Below, piece by piece: positions 1 through 5,076 of a DNA stretch of 6,905 nt (position 1 is its first letter; each line of letters begins with the position of its first letter). The DNA comes from Prevotella sp. (lineage in GTDB: Bacteria > Bacteroidota > Bacteroidia > Bacteroidales > Bacteroidaceae), in the NCBI GenBank assembly GCA_017424205.1, contig JAFPAS010000131.1:1-6905 (forward strand). Reading direction: 5' to 3'. The notes under the pieces were generated by a model. The model made no database searches and had not been told where the DNA came from. It saw nothing but the letters and a program-made list of their open reading frames with translations. Both the position numbers and the translations under genes were made by a program.

Positions 1-90
1 CACCATAACGTAAGCCTCACCGACGAAGACACCGCAAAAGGCAAGGACACCATAATAGAGTATGCCCGCAGGGTAATAAAGACTCTCTAA
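1..90 (+). CDS. 3' end of an unidentified gene (last 29 codons)
   Basis: Reading from base 1 in frame gives an open C-terminal tail ending in TAA at 88-90. The visible peptide is hydrophilic and ends in a likely amphipathic helix (TIIEYARRVIKTL), with an acidic/Thr stretch (LTDEDTAKGKD) before it. It has the same codon texture as the genes downstream. Too little is visible to assign a family, so no function is claimed. The last codons overlap a 10-bp sequence (80-89) that is the exact reverse complement of a CTAG-array segment just downstream. The gap to the ABC gene is 214 bp, so co-transcription with the exporter is possible but not shown. Confidence 0.6.
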   Translation, partial: HHNVSLTDEDTAKGKDTIIEYARRVIKTL

Positions 91-122
91 AGCCAGAAAG
101 TCTAAAAAAATCTAGAGAGTCT
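80..122 (+). other. Inverted repeat joining the upstream gene end to array 1
   Basis: AGACTCTCTA (80-89, including most of the upstream stop codon) is the exact reverse complement of TAGAGAGTCT at 113-122, and again of the copy at 167-176. A 10-bp stem with a 23-nt loop, or an alternative longer-range stem, could form at the 3' end of the upstream mRNA. No U-tract follows, so a classical intrinsic terminator is not supported. Confidence 0.4.
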
Positions 123-199
123 AGAACATCTAGAATATCTAGAATATCTAGAAACTCTAGAACATCTAGAGAGTCTAGAGCCATTAGAAATCTAGAGCC
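93..199. repeat. CTAG array 1, 9-bp tandem repeat
   Basis: From 111 the sequence is built of 9-bp units with consensus TCTAGANNN. CTAG falls at 112, 121, 130, 139, 148, 157, 166 and 175, exactly 9 bp apart. A decayed TTAG follows at 184 and a further CTAG at 192. Degenerate units (CCAGAAAGT at 93, CTAAAAAAAT at 102) extend the array to the left. Each unit carries the self-complementary hexamer TCTAGA. Because the period is a multiple of three, the array is open in every frame and gives a spurious Leu-Asp-x repeat peptide on the minus strand. Arrays like this are known in Bacteroidota intergenic DNA; their function is unknown to me. Confidence 0.92.
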
Positions 200-203
200 C
201 CTT

Positions 204-240
204 CTATAGCAAAAAAACTCCTCACCCTGTAGCAAAACAC
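204..240 (+). repeat. Short imperfect direct repeat in the ABC leader
   Basis: CTATAGCAAAA (204-214) recurs as CTGTAGCAAAA (227-237), 23 bp apart, both followed by A/C-rich sequence. The rest of 240-304 is almost free of G and A/C-rich, as is usual for an unstructured Bacteroidota leader. No TAnnTTTG promoter is visible on the + strand between 91 and 304. Confidence 0.35.
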
Positions 241-304
241 CCACATATCACGTCTAACACACAGACAACAAAATACAACACAACAAAACAAACAAAGAAA
301 AAAA

Positions 305-1120
305 ATGAAATCCGACGAAATGCTTATAGCACGAAACATCACGAAGAGATACGCCGAGCACACCGCGCTCGACAACGTATCTATCAGCGTGGAGCGCGGA
401 AAAGTATTTGGACTGCTCGGACCGAACGGTGCAGGCAAGACCACACTCATCCGCATCATCAACCGTATCACCGCACCTGACAGCGGCGAGGTAATCTTCG
501 ACGGTCATCCGTTCACAGCCGACGACGTACGCCGCATTGGCTATCTGCCAGAGGAACGCGGACTATATAAGAAAATGGGTGTAGGCGAACAGGCCATGTA
601 TCTCGCACGACTGAAAGGCATGTCGTCTGCCGATGCTAAACGTGAACTGACCCACTGGTTTGAGAAGTTCGACATAATGCCTTGGTGGCACAAGAAACTC
701 GAAGAACTGTCAAAAGGCATGCAGCAGAAAGTACAGTTCGTGACTACCGTCGTACACCGTCCGCCACTTATGATATTCGATGAGCCGTTCTCTGGATTCG
801 ACCCTGTCAACGCTGAACTGCTGAAGCGCGAGATCCTATCGCTGCGCGACGAAGGACATACCATCATCTACTCTACTCACAACATGGCATCAGTAGAAGA
901 TGTCTGCGACAACATCGCACTCATCAACAAGAGCAAGGTAGTGCTCGAAGGCTCTGTGCTCGAAGTAAAACGTAGCTTTGGCAGCGGCCTATATGAGATT
1001 AAGGCGCAAGGCACACGCGAGCAGGTTGAGCAGTTGGCGCAGCAGCTCAACAACGTTGAGATAAGCGAGGTACTGCCGTCAATGAACGAAGTATTCCTCC
1101 AAACCATTAGCGAATCATAA
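305..1120 (+). CDS. ABC transporter ATP-binding protein (ABC-2 exporter, NatA/YhaQ type)
   Basis: This 271-residue protein is the cytoplasmic ATPase that powers the permease encoded directly downstream. Seen in order: Walker A GPNGAGKT (39-46); LPEERGLY (81-88), where Glu sits in the usual Q-loop region, as is characteristic of the NatA/YhaQ branch (COG4152); ABC signature LSKGMQQK (135-142); Walker B LMIFDEP (155-161); D-loop SGFD (163-166); and the switch histidine in STHNM (H192). All catalytic motifs are intact. The C-terminal tail after about 215 is a short accessory domain, as in the family. The ATG at 305 follows an A-rich stretch without Shine-Dalgarno site; an in-frame ATG at 320 (M6) is a possible alternative start. 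The substrate cannot be read from the sequence. Sodium export by NatAB or drug/peptide export are family precedents only. Confidence 0.95.
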   Translation: MKSDEMLIARNITKRYAEHTALDNVSISVERGKVFGLLGPNGAGKTTLIRIINRITAPDSGEVIFDGHPFTADDVRRIGYLPEERGLYKKMGVGEQAMYLARLKGMSSADAKRELTHWFEKFDIMPWWHKKLEELSKGMQQKVQFVTTVVHRPPLMIFDEPFSGFDPVNAELLKREILSLRDEGHTIIYSTHNMASVEDVCDNIALINKSKVVLEGSVLEVKRSFGSGLYEIKAQGTREQVEQLAQQLNNVEISEVLPSMNEVFLQTISES

Positions 1121-1131
1121 AACCCAAGAAG

Positions 1132-2448
1132 ATGAGAAACTTATTTATCGTTATAGGCCGTGAATACGCCACACGTGTGAAGAAAAAATCATTCATCATA
1201 CTCACTATTCTCATGCCGTTCCTCATCGTGGGCATCGTGCTCGCGCCTATGCTCCTGGGCTCTGTCAAGGACAACGAGGAACGTCCTGTTGCCGTGCTCG
1301 ACCAGACAGGAAAATACGTACAACTGTTTATCGACGCACAGAAAACCGACTCCACAAAGGCAGAAGGTTACACCTTCGCTCCTGCCGACCGTCCGCTCGA
1401 GCAGTATAATACAGAGGAACCTATCGTAAACGCTGTCATTTATATCGACGACGACATAGCAGAAAATCCTGACGGAGTGAAGATATACAGCCAGGGAGAG
1501 GTGCAGGCTGACTTGCGCCGCTACACAGAAGACCTGCTCACCACCCAGATGCGGAAAGACAAGCTGGCGAAATACGAGATAGCCGAACTTGATAGCATCA
1601 TAGCCGATGTGCAGGAGGACCTTAGTATACAGACCGTAAAATGGACTGAAGATGGCGAGGAGACATTCTCGTCAAGCGAGATTGCCATGGTGCTCGGACT
1701 GCTCTCCTCGCTCATGATATATATGTTTGTGATTATCTACGGAGCGATGGTCATGCAGGGAGTCATGGAGGAGAAGACAAACCGCATTGTCGAAGTCATC
1801 GTCGGAAGCGTGCGTCCGTTCGACCTTATGATGGGCAAGATTATAGGCATCATGCTCGTCGGATTCACCCAGATGCTCGTATGGGGCGCCATGATTCTCT
1901 CTATCAGCATGATAGCCGGCATAAGCCTCATGCCTGACCCCGCAGCAATGGCTGAACAGCAGGCAGCAGCAATGGAAATGGCGCAGCAGCAGCCACTAAA
2001 CGAACTCTCTGCTGCTCTCGCATCACTACCGCTGACACAGATAGTCATACTCTTCGTGCTCTACTTCCTCGGCGGATACATACTCTACTCATCATTCTAT
2101 GCTGCCATCGGTGCTGCCGTCAATTCGCAGGAAGACTCGTCGCAGTTCATGATGCCTATGATGATTATGATGATTTTTGCCATGTATGCAGCTATGGGAA
2201 GCATGGAGAATACTGACGGACCACTGGCATTCTGGACATCATTATTCCCGTTGACTTCGCCTGTTGTCATGATGGTTCGTCTGCCGTTCGGAGTACCAAC
2301 ATGGCAGATTGTCCTTTCCGTAGCACTGCTCTTTGCCACAGCCCTACTCTTCGTATGGGTGTCAGCACGCATCTACCGCGTTGGCATACTCATGTACGGC
2401 AAGAAGCCATCTGTGAAGGAAATGATAAAATGGATGAGATATAAATAA
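1132..2448 (+). CDS. ABC-2 type permease (NatB/YhaP-like)
   Basis: This 438-residue integral inner-membrane partner of the preceding ATPase starts 11 bp after the ATPase stop, so the two are surely co-transcribed and probably translationally coupled. The topology follows the ABC-2 NatB plan. TM1 is at about 21-43. A large extracytoplasmic domain (about 45-180) follows, then TM2 (about 185-208). Next come the cytoplasmic coupling segment GVMEEKTNRIVEVIVGS (210-226), TM3 (about 236-265) and TM4 (about 301-330). TM5 (about 338-357) is extremely Met-rich (MMPMMIMMIFAM), and TM6 is at about 391-415. A Gln/Met/Ala-rich loop (267-290) between TM3 and TM4 should face the periplasm. The length is typical and the frame intact. 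The pair forms a homodimeric exporter by analogy; the substrate is unknown. Confidence 0.93.
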   Translation: MRNLFIVIGREYATRVKKKSFIILTILMPFLIVGIVLAPMLLGSVKDNEERPVAVLDQTGKYVQLFIDAQKTDSTKAEGYTFAPADRPLEQYNTEEPIVNAVIYIDDDIAENPDGVKIYSQGEVQADLRRYTEDLLTTQMRKDKLAKYEIAELDSIIADVQEDLSIQTVKWTEDGEETFSSSEIAMVLGLLSSLMIYMFVIIYGAMVMQGVMEEKTNRIVEVIVGSVRPFDLMMGKIIGIMLVGFTQMLVWGAMILSISMIAGISLMPDPAAMAEQQAAAMEMAQQQPLNELSAALASLPLTQIVILFVLYFLGGYILYSSFYAAIGAAVNSQEDSSQFMMPMMIMMIFAMYAAMGSMENTDGPLAFWTSLFPLTSPVVMMVRLPFGVPTWQIVLSVALLFATALLFVWVSARIYRVGILMYGKKPSVKEMIKWMRYK

Positions 2449-2453
2449 AACTT

Positions 2454-2500
2454 ATAGAGGAAGATAGCAGGAGCAAAATCCTCTATCTTCCTCTATTTTT
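2454..2500 (+). terminator. Intrinsic terminator of the ABC operon, possibly bidirectional
   Basis: A perfect 14-bp stem, ATAGAGGAAGATAG (2454-2467) with CTATCTTCCTCTAT (2483-2496), continues past a bulged C as AGGA/TCCT around the loop GCAAAA. A run of T (2496-2500) and further T-rich sequence follow. The hairpin starts 6 bp after the permease stop. Read on the minus strand it is followed by ATAAGTTTTATTT, so it may also end the convergent HIT transcript, whose stop lies about 30 bp away. Confidence 0.9.
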
Positions 2501-2525
2501 CTTCTGTTTTATTCTGTTCTCCCGA

Positions 2526-2951
2526 TTAAAGGTTCTTCTTTATCAGCTCTATCATCTCCTGATATTCTTCGTCTGTCAGATAAACCTCACCCGGATTCAT
2601 GCGGAACAGGCCAGGATAGTCAGGACCACCTACATACTTAGGAGCAAGATGGAAGTGCAGATGTGACAGTGTGTCAGAGAATGCACCGTAGTTTATCTTC
2701 TCCGGATTGAATGCACGCTGCATAGCACGTGTTGTCTGTGCCACGTCAGCCATGAAGTCATTACGCTGCTGGTCGTTCAGCTCGTTAAGGTCATTCACAT
2801 GTCCGTCATATGCCACAAGGCAGCGGCCGTGATATGTCTGCTCCTTAAACAGGAACACACGTGAAACACGAAGATGACAGATTTCAATCATCAGATTGTG
2901 CAGTGTCTCGTTATTTGTGCAATAGAGACAGTCTTTTGGATCGCTATACAT
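2526..2951 (-). CDS. HIT family protein (histidine triad nucleotide hydrolase/transferase)
   Basis: This 141-residue soluble protein carries the histidine triad HLHFHLAP, with H97, H99 and H101. The preceding NYGAFSDTLS (87-96) supplies the conserved Asn and Gly of the HIT active-site region. By family knowledge the middle or last triad histidine attacks the alpha-phosphate of a nucleotide substrate and an AMP-type intermediate is released. The physiological substrate of this member is unknown. The N-terminal CLYC (C8, C11) resembles the zinc-binding cysteine pair seen in many HIT proteins. Length is normal for a single-domain HIT protein. The ATG at 2951 follows AT-rich sequence (AAAATATT) without Shine-Dalgarno site. 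The gene converges on the ABC operon across a shared terminator. It diverges from the gene at 3151, with CTAG array 2 in the intergenic region. Confidence 0.93.
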   Translation of the reverse strand: MYSDPKDCLYCTNNETLHNLMIEICHLRVSRVFLFKEQTYHGRCLVAYDGHVNDLNELNDQQRNDFMADVAQTTRAMQRAFNPEKINYGAFSDTLSHLHFHLAPKYVGGPDYPGLFRMNPGEVYLTDEEYQEMIELIKKNL

Positions 2952-2997
2952 AATATTTTGATTTAAGGGTTAAACATTCCGCCAAGAATAATGCATC

Positions 2998-3078
2998 TCT
3001 AGAAACTCTAGAATCTCTAGGCCATCTAGAACATCTAGGTTATCTAGAACATCTAGGCCATCTAGATTCTCTAAAAAA
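2998..3078. repeat. CTAG array 2, 9-bp tandem repeat
   Basis: Nine 9-bp units begin with TCTAG at 2998, 3007, 3016, 3025, 3034, 3043, 3052 and 3061, ending with a TCTAAAAAA unit at 3070. The spacing is perfectly regular. The variable four bases are AAAC, AATC, GCCA, AACA, GTTA, AACA, GCCA and ATTC. The family is clearly the same as array 1 (shared units TCTAGAACA and TCTAGAAAC). Both arrays have a CTAAAAAA-type unit at one edge. This array lies between the divergent HIT and 3151 genes. Confidence 0.93.
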
Positions 3079-3091
3079 ACCAGCGCCACTG

Positions 3092-3099
3092 CAAAGATA
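3092..3099 (-). promoter_or_regulatory. Bacteroidota-type promoter -7 element for the HIT gene
   Basis: Read on the minus strand this is TATCTTTG followed by CA, an exact match to the Bacteroidota -7 consensus TAnnTTTG. The expected -33 position (about 3120-3122) reads TCG rather than TTG, so that box is weak. Transcription would start near 3085 and give a leader of roughly 130 nt that contains the whole CTAG array 2. A weaker near-match (TATTCTTG, minus strand, 2983-2990) lies closer to the gene but has no -33 TTG. Confidence 0.6.
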
Positions 3100-3150
3100 C
3101 CAATTATTTTTCTAATAACCGAAAAAACTCACTTTTTTTTCTAATATACC

Positions 3151-4266
3151 ATGACAGCAGAACAGCAAAGCACAGATTTGGACAGATTGATTATCACACT
3201 GGAGCAGGCAAATCTTGCACCAGAAGAGGCAGCATGGCAGATATATAATTTCCTCAAAGCACAATATAAAAGCATCGGTTCGCCGATGGCACGCCGTCTG
3301 CTGCAAACCTATCTGCATCTGCCAGCACATCGTCCGTCGCAAGTACATTCATGCATTCTCTCTGTCGCACTCCACATAGCCGATACTTATGCCGACTTCC
3401 GTCTGCCTGCTTTCCTGCAGCTATGGGGCTACGACCGCATGCTGAGAGAAGAGGACAGAATGCGTTACACTGCAAAAAACGGCAGGCAGGCTCTCTCGCT
3501 GCGCGAGAAAACCGAACGGGCTCTGCAGTCATATATGTTGCGTCATGCAGATGAACACCCCGAAGAGATGTCCGCCCACGGCATTCTGCCAATGATAGCC
3601 GTAAAGGTTTTTGAGACTGAGCGCAACGGCCGACGCCTGAAGATGGTGAAGCTGGTGTCTGCTGACGGCACGGAACTCATGGCTGACTCGCATCTCTTTC
3701 CATGCAAGCCATGGGAGATAAGCGGCAGGATGTTCAACGTCCTTACTCGGCAAAGCGGCGTGACACTTCGTGTTAAGGAGATTGCCATGACACAGCGTGC
3801 TATCGCTGACGTCTTCCCCGCTGTGACTGGTTATGTTGAGGGTTACGATGCCACCCACCGCCACTACCATATCTACGACTCACAGTCGCGACATTTTGTG
3901 GCAGAGTCACCATCTGTCCAGCCGTCCGTCGGCAGCTATGTCCGTTTCTCTCCAGTCATACCTGCGCAAGACCGATTCAAGTCGGCTGTCATCCATTCTC
4001 TGCTGCCAGCCACTGAGGGCCGTCAGCAGTTCGGCATGCTGACCGCCACTGTTACATATATAAATAAGGAGAAAGATTATTTCTACTATAAGATCACATC
4101 AGACATCCCTGCTACACCAGAAGGCACCATTACCGCAGAAGCCTCAGCACGCCTCTCACTCTCTCCTGCCCCACTCTCCGTAGGTTCCGACATTCGCCTC
4201 ATCCTATTCCTAAAGCGCGGAGCAGACAGACAGAAGCGCAACCATGTCGCAGAAATAATTTTATAG
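3151..4266 (+). CDS. Unidentified protein with possible tandem OB/cold-shock-like modules
   Basis: I do not recognise this 371-residue protein. No signal peptide or membrane segment is visible, so it is probably cytoplasmic. Residues 1-135 look alpha-helical, rich in Leu/Ala/Arg. From about 145 the pattern is beta-rich. Two C-terminal stretches share a layout: GYVEGYD...HYHIYD...VGSYVRFSP...FKSAVI (about 228-281) and GMLTATVTYIN...YFYYKI...VGSDIRLILF...RNHVAEII (about 295-370). Both have a Gly-start strand, an aromatic strand, a VGS turn, then a basic segment and a final A-V/I strand. This resembles OB-fold or cold-shock-like nucleic-acid-binding domains, but only by pattern. The start at 3151 fits the A/T-rich upstream sequence. 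No promoter matching the consensus was found on this strand. No terminator lies close after the stop; the next strong one is at 4758-4801. Confidence 0.85.
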   Translation: MTAEQQSTDLDRLIITLEQANLAPEEAAWQIYNFLKAQYKSIGSPMARRLLQTYLHLPAHRPSQVHSCILSVALHIADTYADFRLPAFLQLWGYDRMLREEDRMRYTAKNGRQALSLREKTERALQSYMLRHADEHPEEMSAHGILPMIAVKVFETERNGRRLKMVKLVSADGTELMADSHLFPCKPWEISGRMFNVLTRQSGVTLRVKEIAMTQRAIADVFPAVTGYVEGYDATHRHYHIYDSQSRHFVAESPSVQPSVGSYVRFSPVIPAQDRFKSAVIHSLLPATEGRQQFGMLTATVTYINKEKDYFYYKITSDIPATPEGTITAEASARLSLSPAPLSVGSDIRLILFLKRGADRQKRNHVAEIIL

Positions 4267-4280
4267 TAGACAAGTAGACT

Positions 4281-4632
4281 TTGTTTTGGATGTTTTAAGT
4301 GTTTTGTTCTTTCTGACTAAGCAATATCTATTAAAGACAACTTGGACAACCTGAGACAACTCTTTTCACGTTAACTATACTGTTTTTATTGTTTTTTCTT
4401 ATAGGCAGTTGTTAGACGTGATGTGTGCAGATAGGCATTGGAAACTTGTTTACAAATGGATATCTGCGCATATCACATTGCTCGCAGAGCATCCGCCTAT
4501 AAGTGGTTCTTTTATGTTTTTTTCTATAACAATCATCCGTGGTCATCTGCGTAATCCGTGGTCGTTATAAACAAAACACTCAAGACATCCAAAACAAGAA
4601 TTTGTCCCCTATTGTCCAAGTTGTCTTTAATA
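4281..4632. repeat. Two inverted-repeat pairs in crossed order (A-B ... A'-B')
   Basis: Segment A (4281-4308) is the reverse complement of A' (4570-4597) at 26 of 28 positions. Segment B (4329-4349) is a perfect 21-bp reverse complement of B' (4612-4632). The order on the + strand is A, B, A', B', so the two pairs are not nested and would form a crossed (pseudoknot-like) pairing. B continues with GACAAC repeated at 4336, 4345 and 4355, and the B' side keeps the same GACAA spacing on the minus strand. No coding sequence fits these segments. Confidence 0.75.
4398..4503 (+). other. Potential three-way-junction structure (candidate structured RNA or palindromic element)
   Basis: Three stems can be read by eye. 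P1 is CTTATAGGC (4398-4406) with GCCTATAAG (4495-4503), 9 bp perfect. P2 is GTGATGTGTGCAGATA (4418-4433) with TATCTGCGCATATCAC (4461-4476), 16 bp with two G-U pairs in RNA. P3 is GCTC-GCA-GAGC (4480-4490). P2 and P3 sit inside P1, which is the layout of a three-way junction. A T-rich stretch (4508-4523) follows. The two differences in P2 being G-U-compatible fits an RNA fold, but a decayed DNA palindrome is equally possible. Confidence 0.45.
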
Positions 4633-4667
4633 AAAAAAATCCGTGCCAATCTTATATATCCGTGGTC
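4535..4667 (+). repeat. ATCCGTG repeats with 19-nt spacing
   Basis: ATCCGTGGTC occurs at 4535-4544, 4554-4563 and 4658-4667, with a variant ATCCGTGCCA at 4639-4648. Within each pair the starts are exactly 19 nt apart (4535/4554 and 4639/4658). The two pairs flank A' and B'. Phrases of this sort (ATCCGTGGTC, ATCTGCGTAATC) recur in intergenic DNA of many Bacteroidota as dispersed repeats; this is recalled knowledge, not a search result. Confidence 0.7.
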
Positions 4668-4715
4668 AGCAAACAAAATATTCCGTAAATTCTACTATTA
4701 CCATCGTTTATTATT

Positions 4716-4750
4716 AAAAGCACTGTTTAGCAATGCTAAAAGCAGCTTTT
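4716..4750 (+). other. Hairpin preceding the strong terminator
   Basis: AAAAGC (4716-4721) pairs with GCTTTT (4745-4750), and the inner stem TTTAGC/GCTAAA (4726-4731 with 4735-4740) closes on the loop AAT. The two stems are separated by a symmetric 4x4 internal loop. The 5' arm with its continuation (4716-4725) can alternatively pair at 9 of 10 positions with 4763-4772, which is the 5' arm of the following terminator. Confidence 0.55.
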
Positions 4751-4757
4751 CAGGCAG

Positions 4758-4801
4758 CAAGACACTGCTTTTGGCACTCCCAAAAGCAGTGTCTTGTTTT
4801 T
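4758..4801 (+). terminator. Very strong intrinsic terminator
   Basis: A perfect 17-bp stem (4758-4774 with 4780-4796; 5' arm begins CAAGACACTG) closes a CACTC loop and is followed by TTTTT (4797-4801). On the minus strand no T-run follows, so it acts rightward. The nearest + strand gene stop is about 490 bp upstream (4266). It therefore ends either a long 3' UTR or a separate small transcript from the 4281-4757 block. Confidence 0.9.
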
Positions 4802-4829
4802 GTATATATAAACACCTGTAATTCAGCAC

Positions 4830-4976
4830 ACTCCGGGGACTGCTCCGCTTACCATTGGGCTATGTACACCTTGAGCTTGCCCTTTCTGGTTTTATTGTTA
4901 TAGCTGATTGTTAATGACGGGCAGAAAGCCCAATAGTTGTCCATAGCCCAGGTCAAGCGAAGCGGCACCCTGGAAA
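4830..4976. repeat. Inverted pair of REP-like palindromes (BIME-like)
   Basis: The + strand segment at about 4830-4867 (CTCCGGGG ... CTCCGCTTACC ... GGGCTATGTACA) matches the reverse complement of about 4938-4976 (TTCCAGGG ... CTTCGCTTGACC ... GGGCTATGGACA), giving two degenerate inverted copies. Long-range complements include ATTGGGCT (4854-4861) with AGCCCAAT (4927-4934), and GGGCTATG (4857-4864) with CATAGCCC (4942-4949). The right copy has its own CCAGG/CCTGG stem (4948-4952, 4969-4973). The core phrase GCTTACC-GGGCTATGTACA is one I recognise as a widespread REP-like repeat of Bacteroidota. Both copies look decayed. Confidence 0.7.
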
Positions 4977-4977
4977 A

Positions 4978-5076
4978 TTGACATCATACCTTTGTCCTGA
5001 ACCAACGAACGCAACAAGAGCAGAAGCAAACTTGCTTGGGTTATGCCTTGCAAGGAGGAGGAGGACAGAATGTCAA
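4978..5076. other. Interrupted inverted repeat enclosing small palindromes
   Basis: TTGACAT (4978-4984) and GTCCT (4994-4998) are complementary, in nested order, to ATGTCAA (5070-5076) and AGGAC (5062-5066). Inside lie the perfect palindrome CCTTGCAAGG (5046-5055) and a short AAGCA/TGCTT hairpin. It directly abuts the REP-like pair and may be the outer part of the same repetitive element. Open frames across it on both strands look spurious. Confidence 0.4.

Noticed and set aside
17..244. Minus-strand ORF with a Leu-Asp-x repeat
   Set aside because: It is produced by the 9-bp CTAG array being open in all frames. It overlaps the end of a real gene and has no start context, so it is treated as a spurious translation of a repeat.
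93..3078. CTAG arrays as CRISPR arrays
   Set aside because: The repeat core is only 5-6 bp with 3-4 variable bases. There are no CRISPR-sized repeats or spacers and no cas genes in the window.
3254..3870. Several ORFs antisense to or out of frame with the 3151 gene
   Set aside because: They are shadows of the long 3151-4266 frame, which has the better start and codon pattern.
4558..4821. 87-codon + strand ORF with a GTG start
   Set aside because: It runs through the A'/B' repeats, the ATCCGTG repeats and the full terminator hairpin. The composition is that of AT-rich noncoding DNA.
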